DNA of 64,000 nt from Mesocentrotus franciscanus (Eukaryota; Echinodermata; Echinoidea; Camarodonta; Strongylocentrotidae). The stretch spans positions 2,538,762-2,602,761 of the forward strand of contig CP137674.1 in the NCBI GenBank assembly GCA_037976565.1. The letters run 5' to 3'. Below are positions 32,001 to 42,954 of this stretch, piece by piece. Position numbers and translations under genes: made by a program. Under the pieces are notes generated by a model. The model searched no databases and was not told the DNA's origin. It saw only the letters and a list, made by a program, of their open reading frames with translations. Each line of letters opens with the position of its first letter. Position 1 is the first letter of the stretch.

Positions 32001-35000
32001 CACCATGATCTTAATTTCATGGTAATTGAAAGGCGATACGGGTGTAATATAGAATTTAGATGTAAACCATTATATTGAAGATGTTGGTGATGGTTTTTAG
32101 CCTATCGTGTTAACTGCTACCTTATTTTGTCACGTGTATTTGGATTAGGTGCTGTCGTTCAGGTTGCGTGCATTATAGATAGTGACCATTGATGTTACTC
32201 GAATAAAGGTGTGTTACTGTCTCCTAGTCTTTAATAACATGTTATTATCGCTTTAAAATGTATAAATATATTATGTCAACATTACATGTAAACATGATTG
32301 ATCCAGTTTCGGCTGCTTTTCATATCAAATGATCTGTACAAACAGGGGGGTGTTTCACAAAGATCCTAAGTCGAACTTAACTCTAAGTTGGACTTAAATA
32401 TTATGGAGAGCCATTTGTAGCCTTAAAATAAACTATATTCAAAAGCAAAAATTGAATTATTTTAGACTTTCCATAAATTCCACATCAAGAACATGAAATC
32501 TCCTCGGTAATAGAAAATATGAATGATTTGAATCAACATTTTATGTCTTTTAAAACAACTTTTAGAAAATATTTTCAAAGATGCTAACGGCTTTCCATAA
32601 CTTTTAAGTCCAACTTAGAGATAAGTTCAACTTAGGATCTTTGTGAAACACCCCCAGGATTTCATTGAACAGTGATGTGGCTGTACACCAATGAAAAAAG
32701 AGAGAAGAAATTATGAATAAACTGAGATGAATATCAATGCAATCGCTTCATCTGTCTTGGTTGAAGAATATATTTAATACCACATATTTATTTTATACAA
32801 AATTAATATCCTTTTAAAACCATTCGATTTTCTTGACCATTATTTACTCCCTTGCTTCATTAACATTATTACGCACCGACCGTTTGTTTGTGTTTTATCA
32901 TAACTTAATCACAATTATAATTAATATATGACACATATTTGTAAAGCTTAGATCCTCTTCTTTCATTTGATGCAACTCATGTGATGCATATTTCCCGAAA
33001 GACTTCATGCATGGCTGATTGTCAACGAAATGGAGTTAAGTCTTTTGTCAACTCTGTTTGTTGCTACGGCAGGCAGCCAGTGAAAACGAATTCGTTTAAT
33101 AAAATTATAGAAATGGAAGCATTACTTTAAACAAACCGACCTTTGTTATTCCTGGCTCATTTTTCCTGATTGAGGTGTCATATGAAAGGGCAGTAAATGA
33201 ACTTTCTAGAAATGTGATTTTTCTCTTTGAAAGTCAGATACCTTTTCGCCAAATGACTTTTTGGTACCCTTTCTTCAAATTGTTTTTAATCACTCATGCG
33301 TGAAATATGCATCATATGAGTTGCATCAAAATAAAAGAGGAGGATCTAAGCTTTACAAATATGTGTCATTTATTAATTATGATTGTGATTAAGTTATAAT
33401 AAAAACATCGATGATTCTCGGTTTCGTTTTTTCTGGGACGCACTGTATATTGTTAACATAACAAACACTAAACAGCATCAAAATGGTAAACACAACAAGA
33501 AAACAAACTAATGAAATTGAAATGAGAATGAAGGGTCTGCATTCATTATTAAGCATGAATTTTGAATGTGTGCCAATATCCGTATCGTTAATCTTACGGA
33601 GGCTTGTGTTTGGTAAACTTCCTTTTCCTTTTTAAAATGGTTTCAAGGTAAAGAAGAAAAAGTAATATTGATATCGCTACGGATATTACTTAGCATTATG
33701 ACGCAACGGCTCGTCTTGACAGTAATAGATAATTGAAGTGACCGTATCACCTCTATAGGGTTAAATTACACAACTAATAATTGGACTTTGAAAGAGGATT
33801 TACTTGCTTGGGTTATAGCTTTCTATCATTTTCTTTTGTGTTATTCATCGAAAGACAAAAATCACATTATCATGGATAAATGATGACAAGAACAAAAAAA
33901 GATGATTCAGAAGTAGAAGAACATGAAAAGAAAGAAAGAAGGCATGAAAGAGAGAAAGAAAAGAGAAAAAAGTCAAGACAGAGAAAAGACAGAGATAAAA
34001 TAAATAAAAGCAAAAGAGAGAGAGTACAAGAGTAAATTAATCTCTTTTATTATTATTTTCATAAAAGTCCTGTGAAAGGAAAACACCGGTCTTAACCAAG
34101 TTTAGTATCGATAGAATGTTCAAATCTTCTGTTTGTTCTTGTGACAGACTGATGATGATATATTTCATGTTAACCACATCAACAAACCTTTCATTCACTA
34201 TACATGGCCTAAGACACGTAATCACTTTAATCACACTTTTCCTGTCCATTGCTGCATGGATTGATTAACGTCTGCTAGTACAGTCTAGTATGAACACGAT
34301 GGAACTCCACGCACAAGAGAATCGCGTTTGTGACAGTGCACTACCTACTTATTCAAAATTTAATTTTCTTTGAGCAAAGATAAATTTGCTGCAGGTGATA
34401 ACTGATAAGATATTGATGTATTACTATTTTACAGGCGATTATGGAATTCCTTTATCATCGCATTTTCGTATATTAGCAATGAAAGTTGTCAGTACCCACG
34501 AATACACGGTGTGACGAAGCTCGACATCAAATACAATAGCTAAAGATGTATATTATATATAGCAGAATGATTCGTATCATTATCAGGCCCGTAGCCACGG
34601 GGGCGCCCCAAACATCAAACTCTGGCTACGGCCCTGATCATTATAACATGTGACAATTATCGAAAGAAATTCATCATGACATTCAACAAACGGAAATGAC
34701 AGAAACCAATTTATTATTGGGCTCTAAATAGGTAATTTCAGTTGTTTTTATATTGATACCATGGGTATGGTCAACTTCACTGTCCTTTTAACGATTACAA
34801 AACTTTGATTACGCAGCTTACCTTTTAGAGTGCATACATGTTCGCTGTAGTTGACAACTTTTACAAAATTGACTGCAGTTTATGACAAACATGTTTTTAC
34901 TTTCTAATTATCAGTTGTACCACGGTGAAAGCTTAGTCTTCAAATCATGAAAGCTGAGTCATATTTGACCTTGGGGGTGTTTCACAAAGATCCTAAGTTG

Positions 35001-36785
35001 AACTTATCTCTAAGTTGGACTTAATAATTATGGAAAGCCATAAGCATCTTTGAAAATATTTAGTAAAAGTTATTTTAAAAGGCATAAAATGTTGATTCAA
35101 AATATTTTCTATTATCAAGGAGATTTCATGTTCTTGAAGTGATAATGTGGAATTTATGAAAAGTCTAAAATACTTTTAGACTTAGATTTAGACTTAGACT
35201 TAGAATTTTTGCTTTTGAATATAATTTATCTTAAGGCTACAAATGGCTCTCCATAATTTTTAAGTCCAACTTAGAGTTAAGTTCGACTTAGGATCTTTGT
35301 GAAACACCCCCCCCCCCCTTGTCTTTTAAAGGGGACATCCAATACAAAACTAATGTAGCTCCGTATAGGATTCGAATCATGGAAAACTTTGTATGCAGAC
35401 TTATAACTTCAAATTTCAATTGATTACCCATCAATTCCAATGCACTATGTACTTGTAAAGCACCCTTTGCATCCCTATTCCATTCGATATAACAATCCGT
35501 ATATACCCCCGACAATATTTACATTTTTGACAATGCCTACATCAGGAATACCCTCCTGTCTTAATCATCATTGAAGAGTGTTTAATGACACTAAAATCAT
35601 ATATCTGTTGATACCAAGCATGTTATGATTTGGTTTCTTCTTAAAGCCTTTTATTTTGGTTCTATATCTGAAACGGTAACCGCTGAAAGAAAGTGTTTCG
35701 GAAATCTTTCATTTCCCTCTATTCTGTTTGTCTTGTCTGTACTTTTGTTATATACTTGAAATGTTCATCCAATTACCTTTTTATATGTTATTTTAAATAA
35801 TGTAATAATATACTTGTTTACTGACAGTACATGTATACATGTAAATAATCTCAAACTCGATCTTAAACTCAAACCATAAAAACATTCCGCAACCCAACGG
35901 AAAAGAAGTTTTCATTTCATTTTGTTTTTTCGTCTTGGTAAGCAATTTTAGTAAGCAATCATAATTGGTGAGGTAAAGTCTAGAAAACAGCATGAGTTGA
36001 CATTCGGCCTGAATAGTTGTTTGTCAAATCAGTTGAGACGGGAAATGCTTAATAACCCGTAATTTCCAACTCACTTTCTGAACAGCATGCTCTCATTTGA
36101 AAGACTCACAAATAATGTGTGTTGCTTGCCAAACCTCACATGCAGGCACTGACTGACGATAACTTCACAATTTGACACAAAATTGGAGAATGTTCCCATA
36201 TTTGAAAGTCAAACTTATGATTCTTAGATATATTTACATTAATTGAAAGGCCTAGCTAATATCAATCACGACATCATACTCACTTTCTATGTATTTGTTT
36301 TGACGATTTGCTTATACAGAGGTTACAGTGAATTCCCATTGATCATAATTAATGATGAAAATTCCCAAAGTCGTTTTCAAGTTCTGAAGATTAGAATTCA
36401 AAAGAAAATGTACACTTGACGAGATTTTACACATATACTATCACACCTAGAGCTGGAGCATTGTACATATTCTCAGACGGAGAAACAACTAACAAAACTA
36501 ACATGAATGTAAACTGATAATTATCAATAATGAATGAATGTTCTGTAAACTTCAAGTTATATTGTAGATCACCAACAGTAGTTCGACAATTTTCCCATGA
36601 TTTAAATCACATGCATATTAATTAATTCAACCTTATGATTAAAGGCTGTCCATTTAGAAATCCGTCGTAAAAACAATTGTTATTGTTAGGATGCGAGAAT
36701 CAATCACTTAAAGCACGGAAGTAGGAGCTGGTCAATTATCTGACCTGTCACTACCGGGCATTATCAACTTACAATGGCTATAATA

Positions 36786-36826
<41 letters not shown>

Positions 36827-39320
36827 GCTAAGTTATTAAAAAAATCATGAAAAGAAAGAACCGGAAAAACTGTGTAAAAATATCTTTTCACCAGCTGAAC
36901 AGAGAATGATCCCACTAAATGCAGAAGATTTACGCGATCGTGATAAACAGACGCAAAATAGAATATGAATATCTAGCATTCACATTTGAAACATCTAAAC
37001 TAATGTGGTCTTATTAGCACCATTCGAGTCAGTATTCCATACTCGTTGAACAATAATAGACAGTATACGTATGCAAGAGTTTGGGAATTACGTCATCACA
37101 ATTTGATGTACCTGTAACCTGTATAAGGAATAACATTTTTTCCCCGTCTACATGTAGTCTAGAGAAAGAATGTGATGACAACGGTGCTCATGTTGATGGG
37201 TTCACCAACAACAAATAGTGGATGTAAAATCGGATCTGACCAACTTTTTGTCATGTCCTTTCAATGATGATCAAAGAATTCCACAAAGGAAGTCAACTCT
37301 TTTGATAAAGCCGTTCATGATAAACTCTATTAACACCTGTAACGTAGGTGTGTATATAATTTCCTTTTACAGTGATCATGATGATGATAGTTATGTCATG
37401 GTTTTAATTGAGACGTGGATTTTGTAGATTTTGACGTATGTCTACTTGGAAAGCAAGTGGGCAGAGAGAAATATTGACTCTATATTCAGCTTCAATAAGT
37501 TCTGTCTATTACGATACGTCTATATGTCTACATAACTGTTGTATATGGAAAGGTCTATGAGAACAGATAAATAGATATACTGATTTATATGCGAAAACAA
37601 ACGATGTCTGCGATCCTAAATTAGTCATCGAGGCGAACCACACAGTATTAATGACTGAAAATGAAATCACCATCGCAAAGTCTTGTTCGCAGTAAAACCA
37701 AAACACATGAACAAACAAGAAATGTTTTAGTGAAAAGTGTGGAGGAAAAAGAATATCCATAACATTATAGGAAGCTGAAATATGAAATGTTATGCCATTT
37801 GGTTATTCCATAGGACCCAAGTCCTACGCCCCCTTGGATTGACGCCTCTAATCGGATTACGTGATCTTAATGTCTGACAAGAGGACACGTTGTGACCCAC
37901 TGATCCTAACGGATAACATCAAATCACATCGTAGTTCTATCCTAGGCATATATCTAAATTCATATGCCTCATGATTCAGTTTAACCACAGTTAATACCTC
38001 ATGAAGACACATTTTCCTATTGGAAATGGCGATATGTTTACGCCGGTCCAGATATGTTTTCGATATAATAAAAACCGAATCATTAAAATATGGCAATGTA
38101 ACAAGTTTTGAAGGACTTCCATGTTAGTAACATGTATATGTTTGTTTATAAATGTAATCAAGTTTACAAAATTTGTTTTCATTCATAGATATTGATACAA
38201 TTGAAGAATTTCATTCACACTTTCACCAATCTGCTTCTCTAAAGTTTCTGCTTTGTTTCAGAGCATTTTGCTTTCAGGGTTGAACTTCCCTTTAAATGTA
38301 AGCCGAAACGTAAAATCCTGGTATTCGTTTTCAAGCATTTGTGTATCTTCATAAATGTGAGCACATCGACAAAGAAGTAATTGATTTATGATATGTTGAG
38401 TTACCTACCTTTTTCTTGCGTTAGATTCGCCGGTGATTCCCCCGCAGTAGAAGGCCCGACTCTCGTTCAATGTCGCATACGTTTTACGCGGTGGTTCACA
38501 GTCCCAATTTACTACTTCCTATAAAATAAACAGTTTTGAAAAAGACATCATGAGAATAAGAATTAGTATAGCATTATACTTTTTAAAGATCAAATAACGT
38601 CAAAATTCAAAACTTGTTTGGTGCATGTGTATAAGAACTCACCCTTATTGCTTTCGGATTTGTTCATGAAGTTTTCAATATTGATTTATTTGTTGATAAT
38701 TGTGGTGATCATGGTGCTGGTCGTGTCTCAATATGGAATCAATTCGAAATTTCACCACCTATAAGATAGGCATGGGTTTTGATATCATTGGATGTACGAC
38801 GAAATAATTGATATTTGCTGTCTGTTATAGGCCGATCAATGATTCACACAGATCTTTTCACCATTTACATACTATTTACAAATGATATAATAATTTACAT
38901 AAGTGTATTAAATCAAGTTTTATAGAAATCTTATCGGGAAATGACGATTAAGTGAATTTGCGTCAGCCTTTTATTAATCATCAGAGATTTTTCTTTTTAT
39001 CATAAGTATACATGTACAATTCTTTCCTCTCTAAAACTAATTTAAATGATGATAGTACTAACCGTTGGTCCAGTAATAGTTGTTCCTTCACAGCAAGCAT
39101 AATAATGAGAATCATCCCCAACCAGTGTTAATGAGGATACTTTGCATGTAGGGGTAGCTGGTGTAGTAGGTCCTGTCGATCCAGTCCGTAGAGCCAACGT
39201 TCCAGTCCTTTCTGTTCCTGCACCTCGTTTCTTGATATCACCTTCATTTTCTGTCGCATCCAGCGAACACACATATAGTATAAACACTAAAATAACTGAG
39301 CTCCAAGTCCGAAACAACAT
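26032..39320 (-). CDS. Cys-rich secreted/type I single-pass membrane protein, unknown function
   Basis: Four exons join in phase: 39320-39063, 38518-38409, 27065-26970, 26356-26032 (stop TGA 26034-26032), giving 262 residues. ATG at 39320 begins a hydrophobic signal peptide (MLFRTWSSVILVFILYVCSL). The ectodomain has many cysteines, including CDERWKWLTSEGCFKWTECF and FCGDGRCDDATETHDDCPAD, a CGDGxC...CPxDC pattern found in diverse secreted proteins. Near the C terminus a hydrophobic helix (VWLVIIVSVVGSILLINFV) is followed by a run of cysteines (CCCCCFCCF) likely palmitoylated, and a ~15-residue tail. Dibasic sites (KKR, EKRG) could be processed. I do not recognise the family. Intron 2 is 11.3 kb, so a skipped alternative exon cannot be excluded. 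Confidence 0.72.
26800..26960. repeat. Purine-rich (GA) tract
   Basis: About 160 bases of nearly pure A/G within the last intron of the membrane-protein gene, just beyond the donor of exon 27065-26970. Confidence 0.8.
27228..27256. repeat. (GA)n microsatellite
   Basis: Run of GA dinucleotides in the large intron. Confidence 0.9.
28285..28400. mobile_element. SINE 3'-tail fragment
   Basis: TCATTTATATAGCGCTCTTG followed by CACAACGCTTTACAGAATTG resembles the tails of the tRNA SINEs in this window (GCGCTT...TTTACAG next to ATTATT-like repeats). No A or B box nearby. Confidence 0.45.
28510..28726. mobile_element. Fold-back element with 9-bp target duplication
   Basis: Arms of ~100 bp are inverted around a short purine loop near 28608-28627. 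The end motif CGAAAGCCCATTACTGCCAC is repeated inside the element (AAAGCCCATTACTGCCACTG at 28589, inverse at 28628). TAGAGGCAT flanks it at 28501-28509 and 28727-28735, a 9-bp direct repeat. Confidence 0.85.
29684..30028. repeat. ~72-bp direct repeats flanking a TTAA element
   Basis: ACGGTCCGATGTTATGGAAA ... CACCCTTTAATGNTGTATGA occurs at 29684-29757 and again at 29958-30028, diverged in the middle. Between them lies the element at 29762-29953. Confidence 0.82.
29762..29953. mobile_element. TTAA-flanked short element, copy 1
   Basis: Starts TTAAAGCCTGTCTGCACTA and ends TAGTGCAGTGGGGCTTTAA, an imperfect inverted repeat bounded by TTAA. The interior includes GGCACCGCTTAGGCATTGTT and a tandem CAAGTAGCTA. 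A second copy is at 48907-49100. TTAA ends are typical of piggyBac-mobilised elements; no transposase is present. Confidence 0.75.
30242..30430 (-). mobile_element. SINE with a 7SL RNA-like head
   Basis: Read on the - strand from 30430, it begins GGCGTTGTGGCGTGCGCCTG then TAATCCAGCTA, close to the 5' Alu domain of SRP (7SL) RNA. A B-box-like GCAGGTTCGAAACTGAG follows, then CTTTCGGATGGTGACGTTAA and GGTCGGTCCCC. It ends near a (GT)n run at 30250-30261 on the + strand. The 7SL relationship is judged by eye. Confidence 0.6.
31976..32013. other. Perfect short hairpin
   Basis: AAGATCATGGTGAA and TTCACCATGATCTT form a 14-bp perfect stem with an 8-base loop. Too short for a confident microRNA precursor call. 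Confidence 0.55.
32346..32655. mobile_element. Fold-back MITE (GGGGGTGTTTCACAAAG), copy 1
   Basis: Terminal inverted repeats GGGGGTGTTTCACAAAGATC and its complement, extending inward through CCTAAGTCGAACTTAACTCT. A second copy lies at 34973-35310 in inverted arrangement. Confidence 0.87.
32894..33445. mobile_element. Inverted-repeat element, mariner-like right end
   Basis: Arms 32894-32997 and 33294-33404 are inverted copies (ATATTTGTAAAGCTTAGATC; TTGATGCAACTCATGTGATG). The right end reads, inward, ACAGTGCGTCCCAGAAAAAA, reminiscent of Tc1/mariner termini. The ~300-bp centre has no coding frame. Confidence 0.7.
33880..34035. repeat. Purine-rich tract
   Basis: AAGAAAGAAAG and AGAGAGAAAG type sequence for ~150 bases in the large intron. 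Confidence 0.75.
34584..34636. mobile_element. 53-bp hAT-like micro-MITE with 8-bp target duplication
   Basis: CAGGCCCGTAGCCACGG at the left and CTGGCTACGGCCCTG at the right are terminal inverted repeats (CAGG[C]CCGTAGCCA). The 8-bp sequence ATCATTAT occurs directly on both sides (34576-34583 and 34637-34644). Confidence 0.88.
34973..35310. mobile_element. Fold-back MITE (GGGGGTGTTTCACAAAG), copy 2
   Basis: Same termini as 32346-32655. The interior is the reverse orientation of copy 1: TGGAAAGCCATAAGCATCTT lies at the left here and the ATGGCTCTCCATAA side at the right. A CCCCCCC run follows the right end. Confidence 0.87.
36785..36826. repeat. (GT)n(GA)n compound microsatellite
   Basis: GT dinucleotides pass directly into GA dinucleotides. 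Confidence 0.95.
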
Positions 39321-39800
39321 GGCGACGGTAACTGATTACTTCGCAATTAGTACAGATATGTTGAACTCTCCAAACAGTGTCCAAGATTTAAGCTATTTTA
39401 TCGAAGAAATAGTATGCCTACTTGGTGAAATTTTGACTGAAATATTTTGTTTTCGCTGTAGAATAAAGACGGGAAGTTTGATTTCGGAAATAAAATAAAT
39501 TAGTATGAAACACCTGTTAAAATCCTTGGAGAAAATAGAAATATGTTGAATGCATTGCGTTAGGGCTGAGACTATATACTACACGGGTACAGAGAGGGTT
39601 TCACCCTAGAACTGTAGAGCTAGTAGCTAAAAGTGACTAAACTCACCGACCAATCAGCGAGCAGGGATGACGGAAATGGCGGGGATAGTTTGTTGTGGGA
39701 AGCCAGCCCGCGACTTCGGATATGACATGATAGTGCGCAAGTCATAGATATCCTGCCGATCAAACACTGGCCAAATTTGCACCTTTTACCTATATTTTCG
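39321..39800 (-). promoter_or_regulatory. Candidate promoter/5' flank of the membrane-protein gene
   Basis: The ~200 bases at 39600-39800 are less AT-rich than their surroundings and hold a CCAAT motif (39650-39654, + strand) and CGACTTCGG-like CpGs. No clear TATA box at a fitting distance. Start of transcription is not determined. Confidence 0.25.
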
Positions 39801-40274
39801 CGGGGTGAGTTGCTAAAACTAATTGCCTATTAATCAACAATAATATACTGGAAACATGAATCATAATTCATTCAGGGATTAAGCCATAATAAACTCTACT
39901 GATGATGTAGAAAAAAACGAAATATTTGCTACTTCATTGATTTTTGAGAACTCGTGCTTGATTCATTTCAGCTCAAATTTACACCTTATGAGACTAACAT
40001 TTCCTTCAACTTCCTGTATAAAACAAATAGCAATTTGCTTTCTCAGTTTTAGCCCAAAATTTGACCTTGTATAGGCCTATCACTGTCGATGTTATCGCTC
40101 ATTACAAACACAATTCATTTCTCTGCTTGCGGCAACCACAAAGGAAGGGTTTAATATTCACATGGCTTGATATACATGGATGAGTCTAACAATTACATTG
40201 GCTTAATTTACAAGCAATTGGAAGTGGATAAACAACTATTATGCATGTAGGTATTATTTCGATATAAAAATGAT

Positions 40275-40629
40275 ACAATAATAATAATCTGGATCTATAT
40301 AGCGCTTGATATAAGAAATACCCTCTCTATATAGGCGCTTTACAGATATTATAATAAATATTATGGGTCATAGGATTCATCCACGCACAATGTGTACCAT
40401 CTCCACTCCCTGGGGAGTATTCCTACCATATGGTCACCGTGAGGGCATATGGCAATTACTAACACAAAGGCTTTTGTCATCCTACCAGGTCCCCATTTCT
40501 CTTCTGGGTATGGAATGGCACATGCAGATTAATGCCTTGCCAAAGGACATTAGTGCCGTATCGGGGATCGAACCCACAACCTTTGAATTTCAAGTCAAGT
40601 GCCTAAACCACTCGACTACGACACCTCTA
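40275..40629 (-). mobile_element. tRNA-derived SINE
   Basis: On the - strand it starts GAGGTGTCGTAGTCGAGTGG, with a B box GGGTTCGATCCCC, then a body with ACCTGGTAGGATGAC. It ends GCGCTATATAGATCC followed by ATTATTATT-type repeats. Same family as 5740 and 16445. Confidence 0.85.
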
Positions 40630-40900
40630 CTATATATATTACAATCATCATCATTATGATTATTATTATTCGCTAATAAGGATGAGATGATCACAAACTA
40701 GAGATAAACTTCCTCAAACAGCATCATATGGAAATAAAACTGCTTAAAGCATGATCACAAACACTTTCGAAAAATCAGTCTAATTACAAGGCAACTACTA
40801 GAGTGCGTCGCTTAGTGAAATGCGCGGATATGACAATGATGTATTAGAAATGATCCTAATATGATTTCTAAGTGCAATTCAATATGGTAAGGGGTTGCCC

Positions 40901-41280
40901 TTAAAGCCCCTCTAAAGTTTTGGGAGCCCCAAAAATTTGATGGCAAAATATCATATAAATTGTATCATAATGTGAAAGAGGATGTCATTTAAGACACATT
41001 TCGTCAAGGATTTTAAAAACAAATGTGTTTGAAGTTGAATATTGATGAAAGAATACAAATTTAAGGTTTTCTGCGTACAACAGAAAACCCAAATTATGTA
41101 TTCTTTTATATTTTATATTTTAATATTTGTCTTCAAACACATTTTCTTTTTAGGGGGAGGAATCTTTACAGAAGTGTGTCTTAAATGACATACTCTTTCG
41201 CATTATGATACAATTTAAATGAAATGTTGCCATCAAATTTTGGCGAATTTGGGGCTCCCAATACTTTTGAGGGGTTTTAA
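40901..41280. mobile_element. TTAA-flanked fold-back element, ~380 bp
   Basis: Left end TTAAAGCCCCTCTAAAGTTT then TGGGAGCCCC. The right end is its inverse, ending GGGGTTTTAA. The arms continue inward (CAAAATTTGATGGC; GTGTCTTAAATGACAT) to a central AAGGTTTTCTGCG/ CAGAAAACCC hairpin near 41065-41085. Confidence 0.87.
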
Positions 41281-41671
41281 GTTACTTTCTTGAAAGACTT
41301 TCCGAACGAGTTGTAGAAACAATATATAAAATGAGTTTAACCTTTCACTCCATCTTAAATCCTTTCCTATACACTTCTGATTGCATCCTCACATAGTAAC
41401 AAAAAACACCCACATCGATAAGCTAACCTAAGCAATGAAAAACCAACGAAAAGGCCTATATTGCTATTTTTTTAATGTATACAGCCAATTGATAGTCATA
41501 ATTACAATAATGATTTTTAATGATGATACGATTTAGTTAATCCTAAAATATTCAACGACATTCTCTTTCCTGATTCCTGTAAAATCATATCAAAATCAGA
41601 TTTCATACCACATAGATAGTTTGATATTACAGTAAGGAAATACATTCCAAGATGAACACTATACAAATAAT

Positions 41672-41823
41672 ACATGTTTGCGAGCGCATGCAGTGCATAT
41701 TCACTAATTTAGTGAATATGCACTGCACGCAGGTTAAGTCACAGTCACAGTCGAGTTCATAGTCCGTCTCATGTGACTTAACCGAGTGCAGTGCATACAC
41801 TAACGCACGAGCTAAAAACATGT
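41672..41823. repeat. Nested palindromes
   Basis: A ~39-bp near-perfect palindrome (TGCAGTGCATATTCACTAA, one base, then the inverse) spans 41689-41727. Outside it, GGTTAAGTCACA (41732) pairs with TGTGACTTAACC (41773), TGCAGTGCAT recurs at 41787, and ACATGT bounds the whole region on both sides. Confidence 0.82.
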
Positions 41824-42954
41824 ATTATTTGTTTTATAAGATGGGTCTACAATATGAGTATAAAGTCGAGAAATTGACGGTTGTTTTCACCAAAATGCAC
41901 TCCCCGTGCATGTGGTAAAAATTAATGCACGCACACGTGATCCATTTCGACGCTTCTCATTGGTTACATTCTTGAATCCATTTTATAAACTACCTTAACA
42001 CACATTTTAGATTTCGGAAATCATTTCAGGATAACAAATAAACGAATGTTACCACAAAACTCATTATACCTGTCAAATACCAGGATATTAAACCACATAG
42101 TCAGTAGACAATGTGTAATAAACCGTCTTTATTGGTCAACATTGGGCAACAGGAAGATAACAGGACTTAAATTATGACTTTAAATGTCTTCTGAGAATGG
42201 AACAAATCCAACCATGACAGTTTGGACAAGTTAGACCAAGCTAGACAGCCTGAAACGTCAGTAAATGATAACATAATATAACGACAAACCCCGGCGACAA
42301 ACTAACGGAAAGCGTGGCAAGTTATAACATGCAGAGGTTCTCTAGAAAAGGCACATGGTCATGGCCAAATAACTGCTGTTTTAACAGCTTTATACAGCAT
42401 AATATATATTTGTGTAAAAAAAATAACTTTGATTGCCAAATGTAACAATAACAAAAGTATATGTAAGCACATTTGCCTGCCGGTACCTGCCGGTAACAAC
42501 ACAGTAGTGAGAAAACTCATTCCTAACAAGGAATTTTTAGAAACTTTGTGAAACGTCATCTTATATACTTCCTGCTTTTATAGGCAGGCCTACACAGTAT
42601 ACACCAAACCCTAATAGTGAACTGATAGTACTTTTAATCTGCCATTTATGTAGTTTTAACTCTACATGTCACTTTTTATTCTCAATAAAAACAATTATAT
42701 TGTTAACTTGTTTAAATTCCATTGCCTTTGCGTATAACGATTTTTACATGCCAATTTTTACTGGCCTTTACATAGTATATAACTAATGTGATTTTCTTTT
42801 CATTTCTGTAATCAATTTAAGATTTTGATATCCTTCTTTTAATAGCTTATCTAGAGGTACCTCTGTCCTATGCCTCTCTCAGACTATTTTCATCAGAATA
42901 ATGCATATTATCTATGAGAAAATCAATTTCAGGAATATATGAGTAATGTTGACA

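Noticed and set aside
31976..32013. microRNA precursor
   Set aside because: The stem is only 14 bp with an 8-base loop, shorter than an animal pre-miRNA. Left as a simple hairpin.
39142..39320. A Thr-rich stretch as a mucin domain in the unknown membrane protein
   Set aside because: Only a short TGSTGPTTPATPT segment is visible; too little to call a mucin-like domain.
39142..39498. + strand 118-codon frame with hydrophobic start
   Set aside because: It lies antisense to the signal-peptide exon of the - strand gene, which joins in phase with three more exons. The + frame has no recognisable domain.
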